Positions 1 to 6,033 of a DNA stretch of 7,376 nucleotides are shown piece by piece. A model generated the notes under the pieces. That model was not told where the DNA came from and did no database searches. It was given only the letters and a program-made list of their open reading frames with translations. The stretch comes from Pseudomonadota bacterium. GTDB lineage: Bacteria; Pseudomonadota; Alphaproteobacteria; Rhizobiales; Rhizobiaceae. The stretch is taken from NCBI GenBank assembly GCA_023433855.1, contig JAEYTV010000294.1, positions 1 to 7,376 of the forward strand, written 5' to 3'. Within the stretch, counting starts at the first letter, position 1. The number at the start of each line of letters is the position of its first letter. The translations under genes were made by a program, and so were the position numbers.

Positions 1-1
1 C

Positions 2-883
2 AATATTCCCGATCCGAAGTGGCCCGGTGGCGCCCATGTCGCGGTGCAGTTCGTGCTCAATTACGAGGAGGGCGGTGAAAGTTGCATCCTCGATGGCGAC
101 CCGGCGTCGGAAAACCTGCTATCGGAAATCGTCGGGGCCGCAGCATGGCCGGGCCAGCGCAACCTCAACATGGAATCGATCTATGAATACGGCTCGCGCG
201 CCGGCTTCTGGCGGCTGCATCGGCAGTTTACCGGGCTCGGCGTCCCGGTCACTGTCTATGGCGTAACGCTTGCCATGGCCCGCAATCCCGAAGCGGTCGC
301 TGCGATGAAGGAGGCCGGCTGGGAGATCGCCAGCCACGGCTATCGCTGGCTCGAATACAAGGATTTTTCCGAGGACGTTGAGCGCCAGCATATCCTGGAC
401 GCCGTGCGGCTGCATACGGAGGTGACCGGCGAGCGGCCCTACGGAATGTATCAGGGCAAGCCTTCCAGTAACACGCTGAGGCTCGTCATGGAGGAGGGAG
501 GCTTCCTGTATTCGTCCGACAGCTACGCGGACGACCTGCCATACTGGGTGCCGGGGGTGGACCGCAAACCGTTCCTGATCATCCCCTATACGCTGGAGAC
601 CAACGACATGCGGTTTGCAACCCCGCAGGGCTTCAACAGCGGCGACCAGTTCTTCAGCTATCTCAAGGATGCGTTCGACACCCTTTACCGCGAAGGCCAG
701 GAAGGTGCGCCGAAGATGATGTCGGTCGGTCTCCATTGCCGGCTTGTCGGCCGTCCAGGTCGGGCGGCAGCACTTCGCCGCTTCATGGAATATGTGCTGT
801 CGCACGACAAGGTGTGGATACCCCGCCGTATCGAGATCGCCAACCACTGGCACCAGCATCACAAGCCTGCGGGTGACGTTTGA
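2..883 (+). CDS. puuE: Allantoinase PuuE (polysaccharide-deacetylase fold), 5' truncated by window edge
   Basis: This gene hydrolyses allantoin to allantoate in the cytosol, the ring-opening step of ureide catabolism. The frame is open from base 2 and encodes 293 residues. PuuE proteins run to a little over 300, so only about 10-20 N-terminal residues are missing. The visible start reads NIPDPKWPGGAHVAVQFVLNYEEGGE, a stretch (here split by the conserved FVLNYEEGGE block) typical of PuuE. Further along are the NodB-like segments EIASHGYRWLEY (about bases 330-358) and ERPYGMYQGKPSSNTLR, with SVGLHCRLVGRPGRAAALRRF near the C-terminus. PuuE is known as a NodB-fold allantoinase unrelated to the amidohydrolase allantoinases. 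The internal GTG at 44 is not the true start because homology continues upstream of it. The stop overlaps the uraD start by 4 bp, so the two are probably translationally coupled. Identification is firm. Confidence 0.93.
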   Translation, partial: NIPDPKWPGGAHVAVQFVLNYEEGGESCILDGDPASENLLSEIVGAAAWPGQRNLNMESIYEYGSRAGFWRLHRQFTGLGVPVTVYGVTLAMARNPEAVAAMKEAGWEIASHGYRWLEYKDFSEDVERQHILDAVRLHTEVTGERPYGMYQGKPSSNTLRLVMEEGGFLYSSDSYADDLPYWVPGVDRKPFLIIPYTLETNDMRFATPQGFNSGDQFFSYLKDAFDTLYREGQEGAPKMMSVGLHCRLVGRPGRAAALRRFMEYVLSHDKVWIPRRIEIANHWHQHHKPAGDV

Positions 884-1377
884 GCGCGCGCCGGGATTTC
901 GTTGAAAGGTTCGGCGGTGTTTTCGAGCATTCGCCGTTCATCGCGGAGCGCGCCTATGATGCGGGCCTCGTTCTGGTGCCCCTGACGGCGCGGAGCGTGC
1001 ATGCGGCGTTCGTGTCGGTCTTTCGCAAGGCAAGCGACGAGGAAAAGCTCGCCGTCCTCCGTGCCCATCCCGATCTCGCGGGAAAACTGGCGATCGCCGG
1101 CGAACTCACCGAGGACAGCATGAAGGAGCAGGCGGGCGCCGGGCTCGACCGCCTGAGCGCGGCCGAACATGCCCGCTTCACGACCCTCAACTCCGCCTAT
1201 GTCGAGAAGTTCGGCTTTCCCTTCATCATCGCGGTGAAGGGGCTCGGCAAGGACGACATTCTCGCCGCCTTCGAGGCCCGCATCGGCAACAGCGCCGGGG
1301 AGGAATTCGAAACCGCCTGCGCCCAGGTGGAGCGGATCGCCGCCCTTCGCCTCTCCGCCCTCCTGCCGGAAGGATGA
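880..1377 (+). CDS. uraD: 2-oxo-4-hydroxy-4-carboxy-5-ureidoimidazoline (OHCU) decarboxylase
   Basis: This 165-residue enzyme decarboxylates OHCU, the product of UraH, to give S-allantoin, the substrate of the upstream PuuE. The family signature is intact. HPDLAGK places the catalytic His at residue 63. Ser80, Glu83 and Gln84 in EDSMKEQAGAGLD keep the spacing of the active-site residues known from the zebrafish and plant enzymes (His to Ser +17, His to Glu +20). LNSAYVEKFGFPFIIAVKG (residues 107-125) is the other diagnostic block. The start is a TTG at 880 that overlaps the puuE stop (TTGA). It gives the usual family length, and no ATG in this frame lies before the conserved region. The gene is followed by the only real gap in the operon, 57 bp. 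Confidence 0.93.
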   Translation: MSARRDFVERFGGVFEHSPFIAERAYDAGLVLVPLTARSVHAAFVSVFRKASDEEKLAVLRAHPDLAGKLAIAGELTEDSMKEQAGAGLDRLSAAEHARFTTLNSAYVEKFGFPFIIAVKGLGKDDILAAFEARIGNSAGEEFETACAQVERIAALRLSALLPEG

Positions 1378-1382
1378 GCGCT

Positions 1383-1410
1383 TTGCCGAACGGGCCGCTG
1401 GCCCTATACT
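1383..1410 (+). promoter_or_regulatory. Candidate sigma70 promoter of the MntA/HepT pair, with inverted repeat in its spacer
   Basis: TTGCCG (1383-1388) and TATACT (1405-1410) are separated by 16 bp, matching 4/6 and 5/6 of the -35 and -10 consensus. The spacer holds a 5-bp inverted repeat, GGGCC-GCT-GGCCC (1392-1404), which could be an operator for autoregulation or a small hairpin. This lies in the only non-overlapping junction of the operon and 25 bp ahead of the MntA start, as expected for a module that carries its own promoter. Seen: the motifs and repeat. Inferred: promoter activity. GC-rich genomes give chance matches. Confidence 0.45.
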
Positions 1411-1434
1411 GACCGGCATGTCGAGGCAAGGACG

Positions 1435-1728
1435 ATGAGACCGTCAGAAGTACTGGAGAAGAACCGGGAAGCGATCCGCGAAGCGACGAAGCGCTTCAAC
1501 GCGGCGAACCCGCGCGTCTTCGGGTCCGTGGCGCGGGGAGAGGACAAGGAGGGCAGCGATCTGGACATTCTGGTCGATGCGCTTCCGGGCATGACCCTGT
1601 TCGACGTCGGTGGCCTCCAGCATGAACTCGAGCAACTCTCCGGGGGCGTGAAGGTGGACGTGGCCACTCCCGGCGCGTTGCGCGAGGGGATGCGCGATCG
1701 TGTGCTTGCGGAAGCGAAAGCGATATGA
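1435..1728 (+). CDS. mntA: MNT-domain nucleotidyltransferase, MntA-type antitoxin
   Basis: This is a 97-residue minimal nucleotidyltransferase. The polymerase-beta-fold motif is GSVARGEDKEGSDLDILV, with Gly30-Ser31, Asp42 and Asp44 as nucleotide- and metal-binding residues. A third acidic residue is likely Asp75 in VKVDVAT. The motif fits the GSxARG...SDxD pattern of antitoxins that neutralise HEPN toxins; in the characterised MntA/HepT systems, MntA transfers AMP to a tyrosine beside the toxin active site. The stop overlaps the start of the HEPN gene by 4 bp (ATGA at 1725-1728), the usual linkage for the pair. GAGG (1424-1427), 7 bp ahead of the ATG, may serve as ribosome binding site; AAGGA (1428-1432) is closer than usual. 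Family is certain. The antitoxin role is inferred from the neighbour and motif. Confidence 0.88.
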   Translation: MRPSEVLEKNREAIREATKRFNAANPRVFGSVARGEDKEGSDLDILVDALPGMTLFDVGGLQHELEQLSGGVKVDVATPGALREGMRDRVLAEAKAI

Positions 1729-2087
1729 GCGACAATCGCCTGATCGAATGGCTTGGACAGATGAAGGAAGCGGCGCTCAAGGCCAGCGCGTTTCTTTCCG
1801 ACATGTCCTACGATGCATTCGCGTCCGACGAGCGAACGCAGATGGCCGTCGCCATGACGCTCGTCCTCATCGGCGATGCGGCCACGAGGATCATGCAGCA
1901 TCATCCTGAATTCCCCCTGGAACATCCCGAAATACCGTGGAACAGGATCAAGGGAATGCGCAATGTTGTTGCGCATGACTATTCTGGGCTGGATCTGCCG
2001 GTCGTCTTCGATACCGTCCGGAAGGCTCTGCCGGACCTCGTTTTACACCTCGACGCCCTCCGCCACTGGGGTCCGCAAGGCGAATGA
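1725..2087 (+). CDS. hepT: HEPN-domain RNase toxin, HepT-like (DUF86)
   Basis: This 120-residue all-helical HEPN protein is the partner of the upstream nucleotidyltransferase. HEPN toxins of this type are RNases whose active site is R-x4-6-H. Here the motif is RNVVAHDY: Arg79, His84 and Tyr86, a full RX4HXY including the tyrosine that MntA adenylylates in studied systems. MAVAMTLVLIGDAATRI (residues 40-56) and the EIPWNRIKGMRN block (69-80) are typical of DUF86/HepT. All catalytic residues are present, so the toxin looks intact. Its start overlaps mntA by 4 bp and its stop overlaps allA by 4 bp (ATGA at 2084-2087). Toxin translation is therefore coupled both to its antitoxin and to a downstream metabolic gene. 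By eye its third codon positions look somewhat less GC-rich than in allA, which would fit acquisition but was not measured. Confidence 0.9.
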   Translation: MSDNRLIEWLGQMKEAALKASAFLSDMSYDAFASDERTQMAVAMTLVLIGDAATRIMQHHPEFPLEHPEIPWNRIKGMRNVVAHDYSGLDLPVVFDTVRKALPDLVLHLDALRHWGPQGE

Positions 2088-2584
2088 CCATGCCTATTGA
2101 ACTGCCGATACATCCCCTCACCAGGACCGCCTTTGCGCCCTTCGGCGACGTCATCGAGGCCGATCCGGCGAGCGTCCGCCTCATCAATGGCGGGACCACG
2201 GAACGCTTCCACCGGCTCTCGACGGTCGAGACGGAAGGCGAGGGGGCGATCATCAGCCTCTTCCGGGGCCAGCCGCGGCGGTTTCCCTATGCGATCACCA
2301 TGATGGAGCGGCATCCGCTCGGCAGCCAGAGCTTCTCGCCGCTCTCGGGGAGGCCCTTCCTCGTCGCCGTCGCGGAGGATCTCGTCGGCAGGCCGGGCGA
2401 GCCGCAGGTCTTCCTCGTGCCCGGCGACCAGGGGATCAACTACCGCCGGAACGTCTGGCATCATCCGCTGATGGTGGTCGGCGCCCCGAGCGACTTCCTG
2501 GTCGTCGACCGCGACCGGCCGGAGGACAACCTGGAAGAATTCTCCTACGACACGCCCTACATGATCCGGGAGCCCCGCCCATGA
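2084..2584 (+). CDS. allA: Ureidoglycolate lyase AllA
   Basis: This enzyme splits ureidoglycolate into glyoxylate and urea, the last step of the ureide pathway in this operon. At 166 residues it is close to the roughly 160 of E. coli AllA. Conserved blocks are in order: [10 protein letters not shown] (16-25), [10 protein letters not shown] (34-43), [13 protein letters not shown] (75-87), [13 protein letters not shown] (117-129) and [16 protein letters not shown] near the C-terminus. The RRNVWHHPL segment belongs to the cupin-like active site of the family. The ATG at 2084 overlaps the hepT stop; a second in-frame ATG at 2090 ([10 protein letters not shown]) could also be used. The 3' end overlaps uraH by 4 bp. 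The odd point is its coupling to a toxin gene instead of to uraD. Confidence 0.93.
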   Translation: MTMPIELPIHPLTRTAFAPFGDVIEADPASVRLINGGTTERFHRLSTVETEGEGAIISLFRGQPRRFPYAITMMERHPLGSQSFSPLSGRPFLVAVAEDLVGRPGEPQVFLVPGDQGINYRRNVWHHPLMVVGAPSDFLVVDRDRPEDNLEEFSYDTPYMIREPRP

Positions 2585-2937
2585 CAGGTCTCACCACCCA
2601 TGTCCTCGATACGTCCCGCGGCAAGCCCGCCGAAGGGCTGAGGATCGATCTTTATCGGCTCGGCGGTCAAAGCCGCGAAAAGATCGCGTCGGTCACCACC
2701 AATTCCGACGGCCGTGTCGACGGCGGTCCAATCCTGGCTGGCGAGACCTTCCTGGCGGGGGAATACGAGCTTGTCTTCCACGCCGGCGATTATCTGCGCG
2801 CTTGCGGCGTTGCCCTGCCGGAGCCGGCCTTCCTCGACGTCATACCGATCCGCTTCGGGATAGCCGACACCACCGCCCATTATCACGTTCCACTGCTCCT
2901 TTCCCCCTACGGATATTCCACCTATCGAGGAAGCTGA
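2581..2937 (+). CDS. uraH: 5-hydroxyisourate hydrolase (transthyretin-related)
   Basis: This 118-residue enzyme hydrolyses 5-hydroxyisourate, the product of urate oxidation, to OHCU, which UraD then decarboxylates. The family signatures are intact. The N-terminal [16 protein letters not shown] has catalytic His7. Arg45 lies in [29 protein letters not shown] has His102 and ends in the YRGS tetrapeptide that marks hydroxyisourate hydrolases against true transthyretins. No signal peptide is visible, so it should be cytoplasmic. The start overlaps the allA stop (ATGA at 2581-2584), with GGGAG about 8 bp upstream. The stop shares a base with the next start (TGATG). Confidence 0.95.
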   Translation: MTGLTTHVLDTSRGKPAEGLRIDLYRLGGQSREKIASVTTNSDGRVDGGPILAGETFLAGEYELVFHAGDYLRACGVALPEPAFLDVIPIRFGIADTTAHYHVPLLLSPYGYSTYRGS

Positions 2938-3686
2938 TGCGTTTTGCCGCCATCGCCGATGTCCACGGGAACTGCGTGGCGTTGCAGGCCGTGCTCGACG
3001 ACATAAGGGCGCTCGGCATCCGCGATGTCGTCAATCTCGGGGACTGTTTCAGCGGGCCGCTGGAGGCCGCGCGGACAGCCGACCTTCTGCTGCTCCTCGA
3101 CATGCAGGCCAGCAGAACAGTGCGCGGCAACCACGATCGGCACCTGCTTGAAACCCCGGTCGAAGCACTCGGCCCGTCCGACGCCCATGCCCACGAGCAG
3201 CTTGCCGCGCGGCATCTGGAATGGCTTCGCAAGCTGCCGATGCAGCTCACCTATCGCGGCGAAGTTTTTCTGTGCCATGCAACGCCCCGCAACGACAGCA
3301 TCTACTGGCTGGAAACGGTCTCTTCCGAGGGCCAGGTCGTGCTGCGGCCGACCGCCGAAATCGAAGCCATGGCACAGGGCATCGACCATCCGCTCATCAT
3401 GTGCGGCCACAGCCATGTTGCGCGCGCGGTCGAACTTTCGGACGGGCGGTTGATCGTCAACCCCGGCAGCGTCGGCTGCCCGGCCTATGACGACGACAAT
3501 CCGACCTACCACAGGGTGGAAACCGGACATGCCATGGCCTCCTACGCGGTCATGGAGAAAACCGACCGGGGCTGGGCCCCGCAATTCCGCAACGTCCACT
3601 ACGATCACATGGCCATGTCCCGGCTTGCGGCCCAAAACGGCCGCCGGGACTGGGCCGCAGCGCTGGCGACGGGACGGCTCCCATAG
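2937..3686 (+). CDS. Calcineurin-like metallophosphoesterase, substrate unknown
   Basis: This 249-residue two-metal phosphoesterase has all five motifs of the fold: D8-V-H10-G-N, GD at 35-36, the G-N-H-D-R-H block at 64-69, a His at 114 in CHATP, and GHSH at 157-160. NPGSVGCPAY (175-184) is typical of the YfcE/MJ0936-like branch of small cytoplasmic phosphodiesterases and phosphatases. The start at 2937 is chosen because [12 protein letters not shown] puts the first metal motif at the N-terminus, as in the family; the same frame is open back to 2802 but that part only shadows uraH. The TGATG junction with uraH indicates translational coupling. The substrate cannot be inferred, and no step of the known ureide pathway needs this enzyme. 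The gene ends the operon as far as the sequence shows. Confidence 0.88.
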   Translation: MRFAAIADVHGNCVALQAVLDDIRALGIRDVVNLGDCFSGPLEAARTADLLLLLDMQASRTVRGNHDRHLLETPVEALGPSDAHAHEQLAARHLEWLRKLPMQLTYRGEVFLCHATPRNDSIYWLETVSSEGQVVLRPTAEIEAMAQGIDHPLIMCGHSHVARAVELSDGRLIVNPGSVGCPAYDDDNPTYHRVETGHAMASYAVMEKTDRGWAPQFRNVHYDHMAMSRLAAQNGRRDWAAALATGRLP

Positions 3687-3731
3687 AGAAAGACGGAAGG
3701 CGCCGGGCACAGAGCGCGCCCGGAAACCATT

Positions 3732-3747
3732 CGGCAAGGCTTTGCCG
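3732..3747 (+). terminator. GC-rich hairpin between the phosphoesterase and SNase genes, possible terminator
   Basis: CGGCAA-GGCT-TTGCCG is a perfect 6-bp stem with a 4-base loop, 46 bp after the phosphoesterase stop. A second imperfect stem, CCGGGC (3703-3708) with GCCCGG (3718-3723), lies just before it. Neither has a U tract, so termination is only a possibility; the hairpins might equally act in the leader of the next gene. Confidence 0.25.
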
Positions 3748-3782
3748 CCGATAATCGCGTCGATTCGACAGGAGAAATCGTC

Positions 3783-4535
3783 ATGGCCCAGTCGCGTGGC
3801 AAAGCCAGTTCTCGCCGAAAAGGCGGCAAGCGACGCTCGGTACGTTCCGGTTCCTCTCTCTGGCCCTGGATCGCAGTTCTGGCAGTGGTCGCCGGCGGGA
3901 TCATTTCCTACGAGAAATCCGCACCGGTTCGCCGCTTTGTTGCCTCCCTTGCGCCGGAGCCCGAGAAACCCGTCGCCACAAGATCGGCCTCCCGTTCCGA
4001 CAAGCCGACACCGCCAAAACCGGTCGCAGCCGCGGAAACGCGCAAGCCGACCAAAGCGCCCGCACCAATCGATAAAGGCCATACGGCAGCTATCGTGCCG
4101 CCAGCGCCGATCCGCAGCGCGCCCCCGGCGGCTTTGCCGGCCTCCCTTCCGGCAACCAGGTCCGACGAAAAGCTGGCCGGCGCCTACCAGGCCAAGTTCT
4201 TTCTCTGCGGCACTGCCAAGCAGGACGATTGTGTCGTATCGGCGGACCGCTTCGTATTCCACAGCCAGAAGATCCGGCTTGTGGGCATCGAGGTGCCGGA
4301 CATCAAGAAACCCCGTTGCGAGGACGAGCGCATCAAGGCGAGCGATGCCAAGCTGCGGGTACGGGCGTTCCTTGATTCCGGGCCGTTCGAACTCGTCACG
4401 TGGGCCGGCAACGATGCCGAGGTGGACGGCCACAAGCTGCGTGACGTGAAACGAAACGGCATGTCGCTTTCCGACATACTGGTCAGGGAAGGGCTGGCGC
4501 GGCGTCCTGGAAGCGGGCAAGGCGGCTGGTGCTAG
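3783..4535 (+). CDS. Membrane-anchored SNase-fold (thermonuclease-like) protein, catalytic residues altered
   Basis: This is a 250-residue protein. A basic N-terminus (residues 1-21, RRKGGKRR) leads into one membrane segment at about 26-42 (LWPWIAVLAVVAGGIIS). A Pro/Ala/Lys-rich linker follows (about 58-125), then an SNase-like domain (about 135-241). The topology suggests an inner-membrane anchor with the domain in the periplasm; four cysteines (142, 150, 179, 250) could form disulfides there. KIRLVGIEVPDIKKP (163-177) aligns with the nuclease RLLLVDTPE motif, so Arg165 is equivalent to Arg35, Glu170 to Asp40 and Asp173 to Glu43. DGHKLRDV (215-222) aligns with YGRGLAYI, so His217 replaces Arg87. 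GMSLSDILVREGLAR (226-240) is the conserved C-terminal helix. A good Shine-Dalgarno, AGGAGA, lies about 7 bp before the ATG. Nuclease activity is doubtful, as two of three classical catalytic positions differ. Confidence 0.8.
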   Translation: MAQSRGKASSRRKGGKRRSVRSGSSLWPWIAVLAVVAGGIISYEKSAPVRRFVASLAPEPEKPVATRSASRSDKPTPPKPVAAAETRKPTKAPAPIDKGHTAAIVPPAPIRSAPPAALPASLPATRSDEKLAGAYQAKFFLCGTAKQDDCVVSADRFVFHSQKIRLVGIEVPDIKKPRCEDERIKASDAKLRVRAFLDSGPFELVTWAGNDAEVDGHKLRDVKRNGMSLSDILVREGLARRPGSGQGGWC

Positions 4536-4544
4536 AGCGACTGC

Positions 4545-4562
4545 ATCTTCTGGCCTGAAGAT
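4545..4562 (+). terminator. Hairpin just after the SNase-like gene, possible weak terminator
   Basis: ATCTTC-TGGCCT-GAAGAT forms a perfect 6-bp stem 9 bp past the stop codon. There is no U tract after it, so factor-independent termination is uncertain. Confidence 0.25.
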
Positions 4563-4576
4563 CTGCGGCCCGTCAC

Positions 4577-4601
4577 GGAACCTACTGAATCGGGAAGCAT
4601 T
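4577..4601 (+). promoter_or_regulatory. EcfG-type (general stress) promoter candidate upstream of the DUF3606-like gene
   Basis: GGAAC (4577-4581) is followed after 16 bp by CATT (4598-4601). The alphaproteobacterial general-stress sigma factor EcfG/RpoE4 recognises GGAAC-N16/17-CGTT, so the -35 is perfect and the -10 has one mismatch. It lies about 35 bp before the start codon. Seen: motif and spacing. Inferred: stress control. Confidence 0.42.
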
Positions 4602-4634
4602 GCCTGTGTGTAAACAGCACAGGAGAATTCAGAC

Positions 4635-4814
4635 ATGTCGACGACAAACCGCGGACGCGCACAGGACCGGGCGCGGGTCGCTACGGGGCAGGATCATGAA
4701 GTCCGCTATGAAGCGAACAAGGAAGGCGTCTCGAAGGGCGCGGTGAAGGACGCCGTGCGAAAAGCCGGCAACAGCCGCAACAAGGTCGAGGCGGAACTCG
4801 ACCGACGAAAGTAG
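4635..4814 (+). CDS. Small DUF3606-like protein
   Basis: This 59-residue, highly charged basic protein begins MSTTNRGRAQDRARVATG and continues GQDHEVRYEANKEGVSKGAV, then KDAVRKAGNSRNKVEAELDRRK. The pattern of E-V-R-Y followed by GVSK...AV..AG.S...VE.EL matches the DUF3606 family of small alphaproteobacterial proteins, whose function is unknown. A strong AGGAGA ribosome binding site (4621-4626) lies 8 bp before the ATG, which supports this as a real gene despite its size. It has no signal peptide or membrane segment. With the EcfG-like promoter upstream, a role in stress survival is plausible but inferred only. It converges with the alpha-hydroxy-acid dehydrogenase gene 61 bp downstream. Confidence 0.75.
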   Translation: MSTTNRGRAQDRARVATGQDHEVRYEANKEGVSKGAVKDAVRKAGNSRNKVEAELDRRK

Positions 4815-4840
4815 TCCCCGACGGGATCGGTCCTGCCGAC

Positions 4841-4854
4841 AGCGGCTTGCCGCT
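4841..4854. terminator. Short inverted repeat between convergent genes, possible shared terminator
   Basis: AGCGG-CTTG-CCGCT is a perfect 5-bp stem (6-bp if the loop is shortened) in the 61-bp gap between the convergent DUF3606-like and lldD genes. No T tract is present on either side. The position is right for a bidirectional terminator but the structure is weak. Confidence 0.25.
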
Positions 4855-4875
4855 TCCGCTGCTCGCAGGGCCGCA

Positions 4876-6021
4876 TCAGAAGCCGACGCTCGCCAAGACG
4901 CTTCGATCGACCGTCTGGATATCGCGCTTGCCGCAGAGTGCCATGGTCACGTCGAGCTCCTTGCGGATGATCTCAAGCGCGGTGGTGACCCCCGTTTTGC
5001 CCATGGCGCCGAGGCCGTACAGGAAAGGCCTGCCGATATAGGTGCCACGGGCGCCCAGCGCCACGGCCTTCAGCACGTCCTGACCGGAGCGGATGCCGCC
5101 GTCGAAATGCACCTCGATCCGGTCGCCGACGGCATCGACGATCCTCGGCAGCATGCTGATCGAAGACGGAGCGCCGTCGAGCTGGCGGCCGCCATGGTTG
5201 GAGACGATGATCGCGTCCGCGCCCGTGTCGGCTGCGGCGCGCGCGTCTTCCTCGTCAAGAATCCCCTTGATGATCAGCTTGCCCCCCCAGAGATCCTTGA
5301 TCCAGCGGATATCGTTCCAGGAGAGTTGCGGATCGAACTGTTCCGCTGTCCAGGCGCCAAGCGAGGACAGATCCGAGACATTGCTGGCGTGGCCGACGAT
5401 GTTGCCGAAGCGGTGTCGCTTCGTTCCCAGCATCTCCAGGCACCAGCGCGGCCGTGCGGCGAGTTGCATGGCGCTGTTGAGCGTCCACTTCGGAGGTGCC
5501 GACAGCCCGTTGCGGATGTCCTTGTGGCGCTGCCCGAGAACCTGCAGGTCGGCGGTGACGACCAGTGCCGAGCACCTGGCGGCCTTCGCCCGGTTGACCA
5601 ACCTTTCGATGAAGCCCCGGTCCTTCATCACGTAGAGCTGGAACCAGAATGGCTTGCTGGTCACGGAGGCGACGTCTTCGATGGAGCAGATGCTCATCGT
5701 CGACAGCGTGAAGGGGACGCCGAACTCTTCCGCCGCCTTGGCGGCCAGCATCTCGCCATCCGCATGCTGCAGGCCGGTCATGCCGGTCGGGGCGAGCGCC
5801 ACCGGCATCGAAGCATTCTCACCGATCATCGTGGTCTCAAGCGACCGGTTGGTCATATCGACCATCACGCGCTGACGCAGCTTGATCTTTGCGAAGTCCT
5901 CTTCGTTTGCCCGGTAGGTTCCCTCCGTCCATGCGCCGCTATCGGCGTACTCGAAGAACATGCGCGGCACGCGCCGCCGGGCAAGCTTCTTCAGGTCGGC
6001 GATGGTCAGCGGCTGGGACAT
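4876..6021 (-). CDS. lldD: FMN-dependent L-lactate / alpha-hydroxy-acid dehydrogenase
   Basis: This 381-residue TIM-barrel flavoenzyme oxidises an L-2-hydroxy acid to the 2-oxo acid; lactate is the likely substrate. Residues that match the glycolate oxidase/lactate dehydrogenase active site are present: Tyr25 (FFEYADSGAW), Gln128-Tyr130 (WFQLYV), Asp158 (TADLQVLGQRHKD), Lys252 (KLIIKG), and the base His276 with Arg279 in SNHGGRQLDG. The phosphate-binding part is FDGGIRSGQDVLKA...GARGTYIGRPFLYG. Length is normal for the family. The start MSQPLTIADLKKLARRRVPRMFF fits rhizobial relatives (shown here only to its conserved head). GGAGG lies 11 bp upstream and is half buried in an inverted repeat. 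Alternative substrates such as glycolate or mandelate cannot be excluded. No dedicated lactate permease or LldR regulator is seen beside it, so it may be transcribed alone. Confidence 0.88.
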   Translation of the reverse strand: MSQPLTIADLKKLARRRVPRMFFEYADSGAWTEGTYRANEEDFAKIKLRQRVMVDMTNRSLETTMIGENASMPVALAPTGMTGLQHADGEMLAAKAAEEFGVPFTLSTMSICSIEDVASVTSKPFWFQLYVMKDRGFIERLVNRAKAARCSALVVTADLQVLGQRHKDIRNGLSAPPKWTLNSAMQLAARPRWCLEMLGTKRHRFGNIVGHASNVSDLSSLGAWTAEQFDPQLSWNDIRWIKDLWGGKLIIKGILDEEDARAAADTGADAIIVSNHGGRQLDGAPSSISMLPRIVDAVGDRIEVHFDGGIRSGQDVLKAVALGARGTYIGRPFLYGLGAMGKTGVTTALEIIRKELDVTMALCGKRDIQTVDRSVLASVGF

Positions 6022-6033
6022 CGTATCGTTTAC

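Noticed and set aside
119..862. Minus-strand open frame opposite puuE
   Set aside because: It is the antisense shadow of a clearly identified gene.
859..1419. Minus-strand open frame opposite uraD that extends into the gap
   Set aside because: The translation has no family signature, and uraD conserves its active-site residues on the other strand.
2802..2936. Longer start for the phosphoesterase
   Set aside because: The extra 45 residues are a frame-shifted reading of uraH. The conserved metal motif needs the start at 2937.
2922..4520. Long minus-strand open frame (532 codons) across the phosphoesterase and SNase-like genes
   Set aside because: It is a GC-rich shadow: low-complexity, Arg/Gly-rich translation with no recognisable domain, lying opposite two well-supported genes and across their intergenic gap.
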